From NCBI GenBank assembly GCA_050084515.1, contig CM114274.1:30256001-30320000 (forward strand): a DNA stretch of 64,000 nt, given 5' to 3'. A model generated the notes under the pieces. That model made no database searches, was not told the origin of the DNA, and worked only from the letters and a program-made list of their open reading frames with translations. Numbering within the stretch: position 1 is the stretch's first letter; every line of letters starts with the position of its first letter. Position numbers and translations under genes: made by a program. Below are positions 51,963 to 63,213 of the stretch, piece after piece. Source of the DNA: Blasia pusilla. Lineage: Eukaryota > Marchantiophyta > Marchantiopsida > Blasiales.

Positions 51963-53537
51963 TCTCTGGCTGCTCCATATGATGTCGATGCCATGGATCC
52001 GACATCGGGTAACCTCAATGCCATAGCGGAAATCTGCTCCTGTAGCTGCTGTATCTGAGCAGCCATCCCAGCTTCACGTCGAGCGTCTCCCTCGGCACGT
52101 CTAGGTTGTAGTACTCTACCTCCTTCACGGGCAACTCCACCACCCTGTCGGGCAACTCCAGCTCCTCGTCCCCCAACGGGACCACTTGGTGCACAATCTC
52201 TAGGCCCACTCGGACCGACTACTCGCTCTGGTGCCCTCTCTGGCCCTCGGTCTGGACGTAACTCAGGATGTAAACTGAAACACCTAGCGCGTGTATGACC
52301 ATACCTCTGACAATAGTCACACTGATAACCTCCTGGTGCAACACCATCTCCTCCTCCAGGCTGAGGCACACATCCATGACCCTGACAAGTGCCATGGCGC
52401 TGATGATGGGCTCACCACATGACCAACAAGTAATAGTAGGCGGCTGCAATTGAGCCGCATATGAAGGCGAAGGTCTCTGTGCCACGGGATCCCGGTATCC
52501 TCCTTGAGCTCGTGGTGCCACAGTTGACCTATGTCGGAGTCCACGTTGCTGCACAGGTGGTGGAGCCAATTGCAACTACTCTCGCTCAGAACCCATGGTG
52601 GCTACGCTCTCCTCCGCCATGTTGCGCTCAATGTTCTTGACGGTCCTAAAAACATCTCTCAACGTAGGGGAGGTGTTCATAAGAAGCACCCCCTCCCGCA
52701 CCCGTGGCCGCAGGGTCTTGTCCAGCATCGCGTACCATGACTGGATAGCTTGAGCCTCTGTCACCCCCTGAGTGACGTCGATCAACCGACGCAAGAGAGA
52801 GTGTAAGCCTCACGTAAACTCTCACCCAAGCGCCTCTGGAAGTTGTGGATGCTCCGCAACTTGTTCGTCCGTACCCCCTGGTAGCTCGCCCTCAACTCAG
52901 CAAAGAACTCAACCACGTGGCTGGACATGGGACGAACCCGACTAGACGGTGCAACTGCTCCAGTGCGAGTGACCCCTCCTAAAACATCACTAGTGGAAGA
53001 GAAAGTAGCCTCTCCTGACTCCTCCTCCTCATCTGGGAACGGCTCCGTCCATGACACATAGTGGGGGTCGTAGTAGAGTCACCATGCCTCAATCTCCTGG
53101 GCATATCTGTGGGAGAACTCATGGTAATCGTCCATGGATGCCCCCTCTAAATGGTGGAACATACCGTTTCATACTGTAAACGGGTTGAACTCTCTAGAGT
53201 TCCTGGCCCGTTGGGAGTCGCACCAACTCCTAAATTCTGCTATGAAATCCTGCAACTCAATCGTACCTACTGCACCCGAAAACCTACGCGGTCCTCTACC
53301 CCGGTCGTCCATCTCGTACGCCCAACTGGTAGGACCACTCACAATGTGTGGCGATGTGCTCACAAACTCCTCTACATCCTCCCCCTCGTCTGACGATGAC
53401 ACAGAAGGAGGTCGAGGTGGTCCCTGAAGTGAAGACCCTCGGAACCTCACGCCACTCCGGGTAAAACCTCTAGAGCTACTCTCGGGTTCACCACCTCGCC
53501 TCTCAAAGTCCCGAACGGACGCTGTGATGACCCTCAT
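51963..53537 (-). pseudogene. gag of element 1
   Basis: The start MRVITASVRDFERRGG is at 53537. A Ser/Pro-rich N-terminal part with acidic SSSDEGEDVEEF is followed by a capsid-like part (DDYHEFSHRY, VEFFAELRASYQGVR, SIHNFQRRLGE, AIQSWYAMLDKTLRP). A clear CCHC zinc knuckle, CDYCQRYGHTRARC (about 52280-52325), lies near the C-terminus, with a weaker Cys motif (CWSCGE) about 40 codons earlier. Frameshifts at about 53170, 52780, 52570 and 52400 break the protein. The C-terminal part has a Gly/Arg-rich stretch and a short predicted coiled coil (AAQIQQLQEQISAMALRL). Confidence 0.8.
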
Positions 53538-55134
53538 GCCCTTCTCACCCGATCACTCTTGCCTCGCGAGTAATCCCTCAATCACTCATCCCAAACATGC
53601 GGCACTCGATCTACACTCTCCCTCCCCGAGACATGTAACGTGCGGAAATAAGCGGCGTGGTGGGGCAAATCGACTAGGCTATCATTTCATCGATAACCTA
53701 CCCTCAACTCTGGACATCCCACAAAGGTCTATGTCCCGTAAACCACATACATAAATGATGCTCTCAACATCCACACATCCAGTATCCCCAAATAAACTAC
53801 CCAAATCCCAGAGTCCCTCACACGTGCAGGGTAAAGGACCAGAATGGATAACCTGAACAGATGTCAATGTCGCTCCTCAACAACTGCAAATCTCCACCCC
53901 AACTCGGTCGTGGAGACAACTCCTCCAATCAGCAAGTCATACTCCTCCCGGATTGACGTTGCTCAAAACTCCTCGATAGAAGGTGCGGTTCCAACGGAAC
54001 GGTGCGGCGTTGCAGGCAGCACGCAACGGCTACGAACGGCACGGCCCTCGATGATGGGATATGGCACTCGGCGGCATACCTTCCTCAATCAACAATAAAC
54101 CTCCACTTTGCTCCACAATGCCGGAGCAGCTCCGTGATCGAGACGGTGTGGTGCGGCCACGAGCGGCACGGCGCGGCAATCGGCGGCGCGTTGCGGCTAC
54201 GGGCGTCACGGCACGGTATCCGATCGTCGTTGAGCGGCTACCAATCACAACATAGCAACATGAAATCAAAACTCAAACACTAAACACCGCCATCACAGGT
54301 TGATGACGGTGGTGGCCAAAACAAAGTACGTGATGGCGACGCAAGTCCGAGAATCAACGAACGTTGTGGAAGACCCTCCACTCCGTAACGGCGGCAATGG
54401 CAACCAAGGGTGGACAACGGACGGTGGACCATTGACGGTGACGCTTGACCGTTGATGGTGATGGCCGAACGGTGATGGTGATGGTTGACTATCGATGGTG
54501 ACGGTTGACCATTGATGGTTGACGGTGACTATGACGGCGACGACCGTCGCCGGTGTGGCAGCTATTTTAGGGTTTGCACAATTAAACCCTAAAAATCGCC
54601 TAGCAATGGCAGTTTTGCAAGATTAATCATAACTTTTTGCTCGCAACTCCAAATTGCACATTGTTTGTTGTATAGCGTGCAGAGCTTCATGATCTACGCC
54701 AAAATTAAAAAATATTTAGAATAAAAATTCCAGTAAAAATTGACGGAGACTGTCATAAAGCCCAATGTCTCTTTCTCCTACATAAAATTTGGCAGCGCTT
54801 CCGCGCTGATTCCTCCCAACAAAAACCTGTAAAAATGCATATCAGCAAGCAACATGGTGCTGCCAAAAGCACCAGCATGGGGTAACCTGCCCCCATACCC
54901 AATCCTTATCAGAAATTGGGCAGCGCTTCCGCGCGCCACTCTTCCACACGAAAAATCGGCAAATGCAAAGAACAATCCAAGCAACCCTTGCTCCGATGAG
55001 CACTCCCATGAGCCATTGAATAGAGAACATTGTCCCCAACCTGCAAAAAGAGCAAGTGACCAGCGAGCTCCCCCATGAAGCTCTCTCACTCTCTCATTCT
55101 CTCATTCTCTCATTCTCTCATTTCTCTCTTTGTG
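53538..55134 (-). other. 5' leader of element 1
   Basis: About 1.6 kb between the terminal repeat and gag. It contains an 8-bp tandem repeat (unit CTCATTCT, about 55091-55123), a GGTGATGGT/GACGGTTGACC minisatellite (about 54425-54545) and two related GC-rich blocks at about 53960-54040 and 54100-54230. The last two are also present in the leader of element 2. No tRNA-complementary primer site is obvious after the repeat. Short open frames here are compositional. Confidence 0.6.
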
Positions 55135-55649
55135 AAGTAAGATCCAATCTCTCTCTACACAATCTCACACCATAGCTCTCAAAGGTGTGCACTCTCTCTC
55201 ATGTCAAACCAAACCCACTCTCCTAATGAGAGGCTTGGGTTACACTCACAAGGCAAGGGACCATAGCTCCGCCGCCTCATGCCAAGAGGTTCAACAAAGA
55301 GAGAATGAGCTCTCAAGCTCTCTCTCCTTGGGATATATACCCCTCCCTTCTCCCAAGCTCTCTCCATCGTAACCTATTCTCCCCAAGTCACCTCCTTGGC
55401 TCTTGAACTGATGTAGGAGGTCAAGGGCCACTTACCAAAAATACAAAGTCGATCATATACTCAAAATGGTACTTACCTAAAATAGGAAGTTCCTCAATAT
55501 GGCTCCAAATGAGCCAAAACGAAGGGGAAACCTGCTTTCTCAGGTTTCCCAGGGCCTCAACAGGTCATCCTCGACCTCCTAGGCCTGTCCTCCACTACTC
55601 TTGAAGACGCTCTACTAGATCTCACCGATCTATCCTAAAGGACGTGACA
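55135..55649 (-). repeat. terminal repeat segment B (5' end of element 1)
   Basis: 515 bp, starting TGTCACGTCCTTTAGG on the minus strand and ending GGATCTTACTTC. It is followed directly by the leader (ACAAAGAGAG), without the A segment that follows B at the 3' end. Near identity to 44387-44901 implies a fairly recent insertion. Confidence 0.88.
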
Positions 55650-55653
55650 AGGC

Positions 55654-56612
55654 TCACAAATGACTTAACCAAAGTGGATCCATGAACTATTCGCAATTGC
55701 CAAAATAGGACTTGAAAGATAATGAATGTTCATCTCTCATCCCTAGTAGTGTATGGTTGGAAGTTAAAACGGATTGTCATCTTAGTTAGAAGAAGAGGTA
55801 AACCCTCTTTTGCTTTCAAGGCATTATGTTGCACATAGGAACAACTTGGTTGGTTTGATGACACCCAAAAGGGTAGGTTGCAAAGAAATATCAACTAAAG
55901 TAAACTCCATTCTACATATTATAGTCGATTATTTTCAATAGTCTTCAAAGATATTGCAAGAGAGGTTCAATGACTCTAAGAGAGAGATTTGAGGAGATAT
56001 CATACATTTTTCTGGCTATCACATTAACAAGCCATGATAACTTTATATAACTAGCTAATATCAATCCTAAGGGATATTTCACCTTCTGAAGATGATGGCA
56101 ATGTAATCCCGTCTATATCTCTAAAAGTTATGGAAGTAGAGTGAAATAGTTGGGGTTGTAAAGATATGGATGCATTATATGAGTAATTTAGATGGGAATT
56201 ATCCTTGAGGGGTCAGTTGCAGTTTGATAGAAAAAATAAGTTGGTATGAAACTAGAATTCCAATCCATTAAGCTTATGACTATGATAAGTGGAAAGATTA
56301 GAAAAAAAAAGGAGATTTGTGGGCTATGGTAAGTTGGATCCCATCTTTGCAATGCAAGTTCTCTAACCTACTTGTGTTGTCAAACCTTACTATTATCCGA
56401 TATGCAAGAGAGCTTTCTCTATTCGCAATTTGATAAAGACTAAATCTTGCAACAGATTGAACAAAACACATTTGGATGATATTCTGAACTAGAACTGCTA
56501 TAGAGGGGAAAGTACTTGACTATAAGGACTTGTTAGTTGAGTCAAAGGTTATTTGGAAAAATTCTCCATACTTTAGGTTTGTGTTTGCTAATCCAAAGAG
56601 ATATGTTTATTC
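55654..56612. other. spacer between the two head-to-head elements
   Basis: AT-rich, with no recognised gene. The two MTase-gypsy elements point away from each other from this 960-bp stretch. If their terminal repeats hold promoters, it lies just upstream of both. Confidence 0.5.
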
Positions 56613-57141
56613 TGTCAAGACTTTTAGGATAGATCGGTGAGATGCAGTAGAGCGCCTTTGTGAGTAGTGGAGGACAGGCTCAATAGATCAAGGATGACCT
56701 GTTGAGGCCCCGGGAAACTTGAGAGAGCAGGCTTCCCCTTCGTTTCGGCTCATTTGGAGCCATATTGAGGAACTTCCTATTTTAGGTAAGTACCATTTTG
56801 AATATATGATCGCCTTTCTATTTTTGATAAGTGGCCCTTGACCTCCTACATCAGGTCAAGAGCCAAGGAGGTGACTTGGGAGAATAGGTTACCATGGAGA
56901 GAGCTTGGGAGAGGGGATGGGTATACCTCAAGGAGAGAGAGCTTGAGAGCTCATTCTCTCTTTATTCAACCTCTTGGCATAAGGCGCGGAGCTATGGTCT
57001 TAGGAATGTGTGTAACCCTGCCTTGTGAGTGTAATCCAAGCCTCTTATTAGGAGAGTGGGTTTTGTTTGACATGAGAGAGAGTGCACACCTTTGAGAGTT
57101 ATGGTGTGAGATGGTGTAGAGAGAGATTGGATCTTACTTTA
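56613..57141 (+). repeat. terminal repeat segment B (5' end of element 2)
   Basis: About 529 bp, clearly homologous to 55135-55649 in reverse orientation but more diverged. It has an extra insertion near 57000-57015 (TAGGAATGTGTGTAACC). Upstream of TGTCA the flank shows no A segment, and downstream B runs straight into ACAAAGAGAGAATGAGAG. Confidence 0.85.
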
Positions 57142-57921
57142 CAAAGAGAGAATGAGAGAGTGAAAGAGCTTCATGGGACATGAGCTTGCGTCGCCACCAC
57201 GTACTTTGTTTTGGCCGTCACTGTCATCATAGTTTTGTCATCAACCAATGATGGAAAATGACCTCCGGTGATGGTGTTTGAGTTTTGATTTCATGCCGCT
57301 ATGTTGTGATTGTAGCCGCTCGATGACGATCAAGTACCGTGGCGTGACGCCCGTAGCCGCAACGCGCCGCCGATTGCCGTGCCGTGCCGCTCGTGGCCGA
57401 ACCACATCGTCTCAATTGCGGAGCCGCTCCGTCATTGTGGAGCAGAGTGTGGGTTTATTGTTGATTGAGGAGTGTGGGTCCAACGCCGCACCGTTCCGCT
57501 GGAACCGCATTGTCTATCGAGGAGTTTTGAGCAGCGTCAGTACGGGAGGAGTGTGACTTGCTGATTGGAGGAGTTGGGGTCAAGATTTGCAGTTGCTGAG
57601 GAGCGACATCAACATGTGTTCAGGTTACCCATTCTGGTCCTTTACCCTGTACGCGTGAGGGATTCTAGGATTTTGGTAGTTTATTTGGGGATATTGGGTT
57701 GTGTGGATGCTGAGAGCATCATTTATGTATGTGGTTTAGGAGACATAGACCTGTGTGGGATGTCCGGAGTTGAGGGTAGCATGGTCGATTTTCCGCACCA
57801 CGCCGCTTGTTGCCGCACGTTCCACGTCTTGGGGAGGGAGAGTGTAGATCGAGTGCCGCATGTTTGGGATGAGTGATTGAGGGATTACTCGCGAGGTCGA
57901 GAGTGATCGAGTGAGAGGGGC
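57142..57921 (+). other. 5' leader of element 2
   Basis: Homologous to parts of the element 1 leader, including the GC-rich CGTGGCGTGACGCCCGTAGC block (near 57330) and TCTATCGAGGAGTTTTGAGC (near 57513). Shorter than in element 1. No gene. Confidence 0.6.
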
Positions 57922-59458
57922 ACGAGGGTCATCACGACGTCTGTTCGGGACTTCAAGAGGCGAGGTGGTGAACCCGAGAGTAGCTCTAAATGTTTTACGC
58001 GGAGTGGCGCAAGGTTCCGAGGGTCTCCACGTGAGGGACCACCTCGACCTCCTTCTGTGTCATCGTCAGACGAGGGGGAGGGTGTAGAGGATTTTGTGAG
58101 CACATCACCACACATTATGAGTGGTCCTACGAGTTGGGCATACGAGATGGGCGACCGAGGTAGAGGACCATGTACGTTTTCAGGTGCAGTACGATTGAGT
58201 TGCACGATTTCATAGCAAAGTTTAGGAGTTGGTGCGACTTCCAACGGGCCAGGAACTCTAGAGAGTTCAACCCGTTTACAGCATGGAATGGTATATTCCA
58301 GCATTTAGAGGGGGCGCCTAGGGACGATTACCATGAGTTCTCTCAGAGATATGCACATGAGATCGAGGCGTGGAGGCTCTACTATGACCCACATTATGTG
58401 TCATGGACGGAGCCGTTCCTAGATGAGGAGGAGGAGTCAGGAGAGGCTACTTCCTCTTCCACTAGTGACGATTTAGGAGGGGTCACTCGCACCGTCTAGT
58501 TGGGTTCGTCCTAGATTCAACCCTATGGTTGAGTTCTTTGCTGAGTTGAGGGCGAGCTACCAGGGGGTACGGATGGAGAAGTTGCGGAGCATCCACGACT
58601 TCCAGAGGCGCCCGGGTGAGAGTTTGTGTGAGGCTAACACTCACTTGCGTTGGTTGATCAATGTCACTAAGGGGGTGACTGAGGCTCAGGCTATCCAGTC
58701 ATGGTACGCGATGCTGGACCGGACCCTACGGACAGGGATGTGGGAGGGGATGCTTCTTATGAACACCTCCCCTACGTTGAGAGATGTTTTTAGGACTGCC
58801 ATGAACATTGAGTGCAACATGGCGGAGGAGAGCGTAGCCACCATGGGTTCTGGGCGAGAGCAGTCGTGATTGTCTGCACCACCTATGCAACAACGTGGAC
58901 TCCGAGATAGGTCGACTATGGCACCACAAGCTTAGGAAGGATACGTGGAGGCCATGCCACAGAGACCTGCGCCTTCATATACGGCTCAGTAGAAATCGCC
59001 TACTATTACTTGCTGGTCATGTGGTTGAGCCTATCATCAGCGCGATTCCACTCGTCAAGGTCATGGACGTGTGCCTCAGCATGGAGGAGGAGATGGTGCT
59101 ACACCACGAGGCTATCAATGTGACTATTGTCAGAGGTATGGTCATACACACATCAGGTATTTTAATTTACATCCAGAGTTTCGTCCAGACCGAGGGCCAG
59201 AGAGGGCACCAGAGCGAGTAGCCGGTCCGGGTGGGCCTAGAGATCGTGCACCAGGTGGTCCCGTCCCGAGGAGTTGGAGTTGCCCGACACGCTGGTGGAG
59301 CTGCCCGTGGAGGAGGTAGAGTCCTACCACCTAGACGCGTCAAGGGAGATGCCGCGCGTGAGGCTAGGATGGGTGCTCGGATACATCAGCTACAGGAGCA
59401 GATTGCTGCTATGGCATTGAGATTACCCCATGCCGGATCCGTGGCATCGACATCATAG
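57922..59458 (+). pseudogene. gag of element 2
   Basis: Homologous throughout to element 1 gag. The start codon is ACG (57922-57924) where element 1 has ATG. A frameshift lies near 58187. The capsid-like part DDYHEFSQRYAHEIEAWRL and VEFFAELRASYQGVRMEKL is well preserved, as is NTSPTLRDVFRTAMNIECNM. The knuckle region reads QCDYCQRYGHTHIRY, losing the last Cys. A TGA follows CWSCG. Not functional. Confidence 0.8.
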
Positions 59459-59473
59459 GGAGCAGCCAGAGAT

Positions 59474-60833
59474 ATGGAGGATCCTGGTTGGATGTGCGAG
59501 GTTGCCCAGATGGAGGCAGCCGTAGTTGTGATGCGTGGAGCAGCCGCAGAGTTGGATCCACAGCGAGGGGAAGCCAGGAAAGAGACTAGGCTTCTTGAGT
59601 CTTTGACATTGTCAGAGGCGATGAAGACCCCATCGATGGGTCCTGATCATAGTTCCTAGAGAGTTGGTGTGCACGCACGGAAGGCGATGGGAGAAGCGAG
59701 TACGATGACTCCTATTGTTGATGCTCAGGAGGGGCATGTGTCGAGCACGTTGTTGGGGGCAGCCACCATTGTGTACCTGGCTCCTTTATTTTCTGCTTCT
59801 GATGATATGACGTTGGGGGGTATGCCCGCCAAGGCTTTTCGGCTGGCCGCTACGCTATGTGAGCGTGGAGTTGGAGTTTGTGCATCATGTTTAGAGGTGA
59901 TTGTAGAGGAGGTGATGGACTTGCCCTTCAAGCAGATGCTCGACCCGTCCACGTCAGATTCATGGCAGGCTGCGGCTGCTAGGATGGCGGAGATGCGCGC
60001 TAGACCCGCAATAGAGCGTGCCATGGCTTCTCTTGGTGTTGTGTTGTTGGATAACCAAGGAGAGGTCTTCCAGTTGGTGAGTCCCGGAGGTAGAGCTTTA
60101 AGTCCGCAGCACGTCTTGCTGGATTCAGGAGCGCAACCCTTGATGTTGGGGAAAGCCTCATTTAGAGGATTGGGCTTGACGAGAGCCGATGTGGAGCGTT
60201 GTCCATTCCGGATATAGACATCCTTGGGTGGAGCAAGTACCACACAATATATCACCGGACAGGAGGTCGTGGTGAGAATTTGCTCGGGACATCCTACAGA
60301 TAAGTCCGTGGTGCGAGCCAAGGCGATAGTGAGTGATGCAGAGTCCTACGACGTCTTGGTTGGTGGAGCCGTGTTATACCTAATGGGGTTTTCCCTGGAT
60401 TATTGGGAGGAGTCAGCGTCCTACAGACCAAGATAGCAGTCAGGTGATGGGCGGGCTTAGCTTATTACCCGTTCGATTCACACGTGCAATGATCGAGCAA
60501 CGGCTAGGAGAGATGGTGACCTTAGCAACATTTAGTAGTGCCATCACTTGGCCTAGTGATTTGATTGAGGGACATATCCATGTAGAGGATACTCCCGTTC
60601 CTGACATTTCTATGGAGAGGAGTGTTATGGTAGCCGCATCATTTCGTGGAGGAGAGGTGCCGCTGTGGGGCTCGACTGAGGAGCTTCGACGAGTAGCAGA
60701 TCAGCACGTACAGACCGCGTGGAGCGAGGCGTTTGCACTGGAGCGTGACCGGTCTGAAGAACCCGAGGTAGTAGGGATTGCTACGATGACACCCTTGGAT
60801 ACCACACCCATTGTGTGGTGTACCCCGGAGAAG
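59474..60833 (+). pseudogene. pre-protease region and aspartic protease, element 2
   Basis: This matches element 1 nearly codon for codon: MTPIVDAQEGHVSSTLLGAA, then the protease centre VLLDSGAQPLMLGK (about 60114-60155) and AESYDVLVGGAVLYLMGF. Stops interrupt it at about 59659, 60215 (TAG for a Gln codon) and 60434. It leads in frame into methyltransferase motif I. Confidence 0.82.
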
Positions 60834-61742
60834 GGTATTCGAGTGTTAGATCTCCTTGGAGGGATTAGCACTGAGTTAGCTCATTTTTTGCAAGCAAGAG
60901 TGCGAGTACAACAGTACCTATATGTGGAGACTGATGATGTTGCAAGGCACGTCTCACTACAGCATGTGGCGCAGTTACGCCTACGTTTTCCCAACTTATT
61001 GTCTGCGTCCGCGGTACAAGGATACTAGAGTTCCCTACCGAGGGATATTTCGTTGATGGGGGCGCAGGGCTTAGAGCGGGTAGGGACCATTGATTTGGTC
61101 ATTTCCGGTTGGCCATGTTAGGGCCAATCGAGTGCTGGATGAGACAATGGGTTGGTTGACACTCAGTCCAGGTTGTTTTGGAAGATGTTGAGGGTCTTAC
61201 GGCAGTTGCAAGAGCACCAGTCCTGTTCTCCAGCCTACATTCTGAAGAATGTGCTGATCTTAGGAGACTCTAGGTCATGAGTGGTGATGAGTGCTCATCA
61301 AGTGCGTGCCTGGATCGGCCCAGTCGTGTTCTTGGATGCGGCGAGTGTAGATTCTAGAGCCCATCGTCCGCGTCTATGGTGGACCAACTTGGTGCCCTAT
61401 GCGGTATTACGGAGGGCGTATGCGAGAGTGGATCGCCCCTCCCATTTATTAGTGGATTCCATTATGGATATAGGTCGTCGATCACAGGCAGTGAGGCACG
61501 ATGATTGACCACCATTGAGTTTTCCCGCTTCCTATGCATACAAGAAGGCCGGTCTTGGTTTGGTTTGGGATGACCAGGTTCAGCAGTTGGTGGAGCCCAA
61601 CGCTGACAAGAGAGAGCGAGCATGGGATTTCCCACAGAGTGACGGCAGTACCTTCAGTGTCAGAGGCATCACGACGCCATATCTTTGGTCAAGCGATGGA
61701 CTTGAACTGCTTGATATGGATACTGAGCTTGGGAGTGATTGA
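60834..61742 (+). pseudogene. C5-cytosine DNA methyltransferase domain, element 2
   Basis: The second copy of the methyltransferase confirms the domain is a family trait. Motif I reads VLDLLGGISTEL (F to L, G to E). YLYVETDD follows, then GWPC with a TAG replacing the next Gln (61113-61121). SRLFWKMLRVL and AYILKNV show the ENV Glu changed to Lys, and RAHRPRLWWTNL gives motif VIII (about 61357-61390). The MGFP box is changed to WDFP. This copy is dead, but it preserves regions that element 1 lost, including the four bases missing after PCQG. Confidence 0.85.
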
Positions 61743-62303
61743 GCACCGTCGTATGAGATCGCGACAGATCACAGCGGTTGCGTTGGTGAGCCCCATGTCT
61801 ACCAAGACGGTGGAGGCAGTGGCAGGGGGCGAGACCCGAGGAGATCTACACACGAGGGGAGATCGGGAGAGACACCCTTGGACTTCTTGGGATGTTTTGC
61901 AGGTATGCCAGAAGATGATAGCCACAACATCGAGCATAGTTCTGGGCACTGCATGTGGAGGAGATCAGAGTTTGCACTTGGCTACAGGAGAGCGGCTGAG
62001 TGTTGTTGTTTGAGACGGGGTCGCACCATAGCAACCACTGATACCCGCGCCGGAGAGTCCTACCGTAGTCACGATGGAGACTTGGGAGCCAGATATGGGA
62101 GGAGAGCGGCACCAGATACATCAATTCCTCAGGAGTTATAGGAGCTGCTTTGCTTTGATTTGGGTACGCTGAAGGGACCAAGGATCTGCATTGAGTTTTC
62201 GAGTGATACGTCGATCTTCTGAAAACCCTACAGGTACAATGATATGGAGAGGGCTCTGATTTAGAGTAGGAGCCAGGATTTGGTCTGAGCAGGACTAGTT
62301 GAG
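61743..62303 (+). other. linker between methyltransferase and RT in element 2
   Basis: Corresponds to the element 1 linker at 48050-48560, with the same Arg/Glu-rich composition (GDRERHPWTSWDVL). Several stops. No domain recognised. Confidence 0.5.
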
Positions 62304-63213
62304 ATGTTGCATGGGAAGTATGCATCTGCCACTTTTATGCCCACCAAGAAGGATGTGCATGGCAACTGGATGGATAGGCCGATGTGTGGGGATTACCGAC
62401 CTATCAATCGGCAGACGAAGTCCAATAGGTATGCCATGCCCACCCCTGAGGAGATCTTTGATGTGATAGGACACGCAAAGGTCCTCAGTTCATTGGATTT
62501 GCAAACCGGATACCATCAGTTGCCTATCAAATTGGAGGACAGGCAGAAGACAGCATTTTGGGGCATCGATCCTCACGAGAAGGATTGTTTGTACTTATGG
62601 CGGTTCTTACCATTTGGGTTAAAGAATGCCCCGGATGAGTTTCAGAGGGACATGGATAGGATCTTGGCTGGTCCGGATTTTGCTAGGTGTTATAGATGAC
62701 ATTGTAGTCTTTAGCGCCACCGTTGAGGAGCATGAGCGACATCTAGAGAAGGTGTTTCGACGATTGCAATTACATGGGTTGAAGCTACATCCAGGCTTCA
62801 ACCCATGTTCTTCTACGACCAGATTGAGTACTTGGATCATACGATATACCTAGGGGGCCTTGGTGTTCAGCAGACGAAGGTAGAGGCTATCTTACGCATT
62901 CCACGCCCTACAGATGTGAGCCATGTTCGCGCATTCATGGGATTGGCGAACTTCGATTGGCGATTCGTCAAGGGATTCAGTTCAATTGCGAAGCCGCTAA
63001 CCTTGCTGACCAAGGTGGATCACGAGTGGCACTGGGGGGATGAGCAGGAGCAAGCATTTCAGTTGCTCAAGGACAAGTTGATGTCCGCACCCATCTTGAG
63101 AAGACCGATACGGGGGCGTCCTTTCCAGTTGCATACAGATTGGAGCATGTTGGGGCTTAAAGCGTTGCTCATCCAACATGATGATGAGGGTAGAGAGTTT
63201 GTGGTGGCTTACG
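62304..63213 (+). pseudogene. Ty3/gypsy reverse transcriptase, start of RNase H (element 2)
   Basis: The RT blocks are MCGDYRPINRQT, SSLDLQTGYHQLPI and FLPFGLKNAPDEF, then VIDDIVVFSATVEEH after a frameshift near 62690. The connection domain HVRAFMGLANFDWRFVKGF follows. RNase H begins at PFQLHTD, and the sequence matches element 1 up to FVVAYA, where homology stops abruptly at about 63213. The integrase and PHD parts are absent. Confidence 0.88.

Larger units (their letters stand above)
44258..55649 (-). mobile_element. MTase-gypsy element 1, near full length
   Basis: An 11.4-kb Ty3/gypsy-type element on the minus strand, 10.4 kb without a nested solo LTR. Its outer ends are TGTCACGTCC (at 55649) and CGCACGACA (at 44258), TG...CA with a TGTC/GACA inverted terminus. 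A 4-bp AGGC target duplication (44254-44257 and 55650-55653) flanks it. Gene order is gag, protease, C5-MTase, RT, RNase H, DDE integrase, PHD finger. The PR-RT-RH-INT order identifies the Ty3/gypsy group. Terminal repeats are unusual: B at the 5' end but A'-B-A at the 3' end. Stops and frameshifts occur in most domains, so it is not autonomous now. Confidence 0.88.
56613..63213 (+). mobile_element. MTase-gypsy element 2, 3'-truncated
   Basis: Same family as element 1, opposite strand. It starts at the B repeat (TGTCAAGACTTTTAGG), has the same leader, gag, protease, methyltransferase and RT, and breaks off within RNase H at about 63213 where homology to element 1 stops. It lacks the nested C LTR. 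It carries many more stops than element 1. No 3' repeat is in the window, so the target duplication cannot be checked. Confidence 0.88.

Noticed and set aside
50928-51970. Family C as a hAT-like DNA transposon with an 8-bp target duplication (ACATCTCT)
   Set aside because: The extra three bases (ACA) coincide with the CA end of the element. A 5-bp TCTCT duplication with T(A/G)TCG...GACA ends fits a solo LTR better, and no terminal inverted repeats of hAT type are present.
44258-55649. Ordinary LTR pair made only of B (513-515 bp)
   Set aside because: With B alone as LTR no target duplication is found next to the 3' copy. Including the outer A segment gives TG...CA ends and a matching AGGC duplication.
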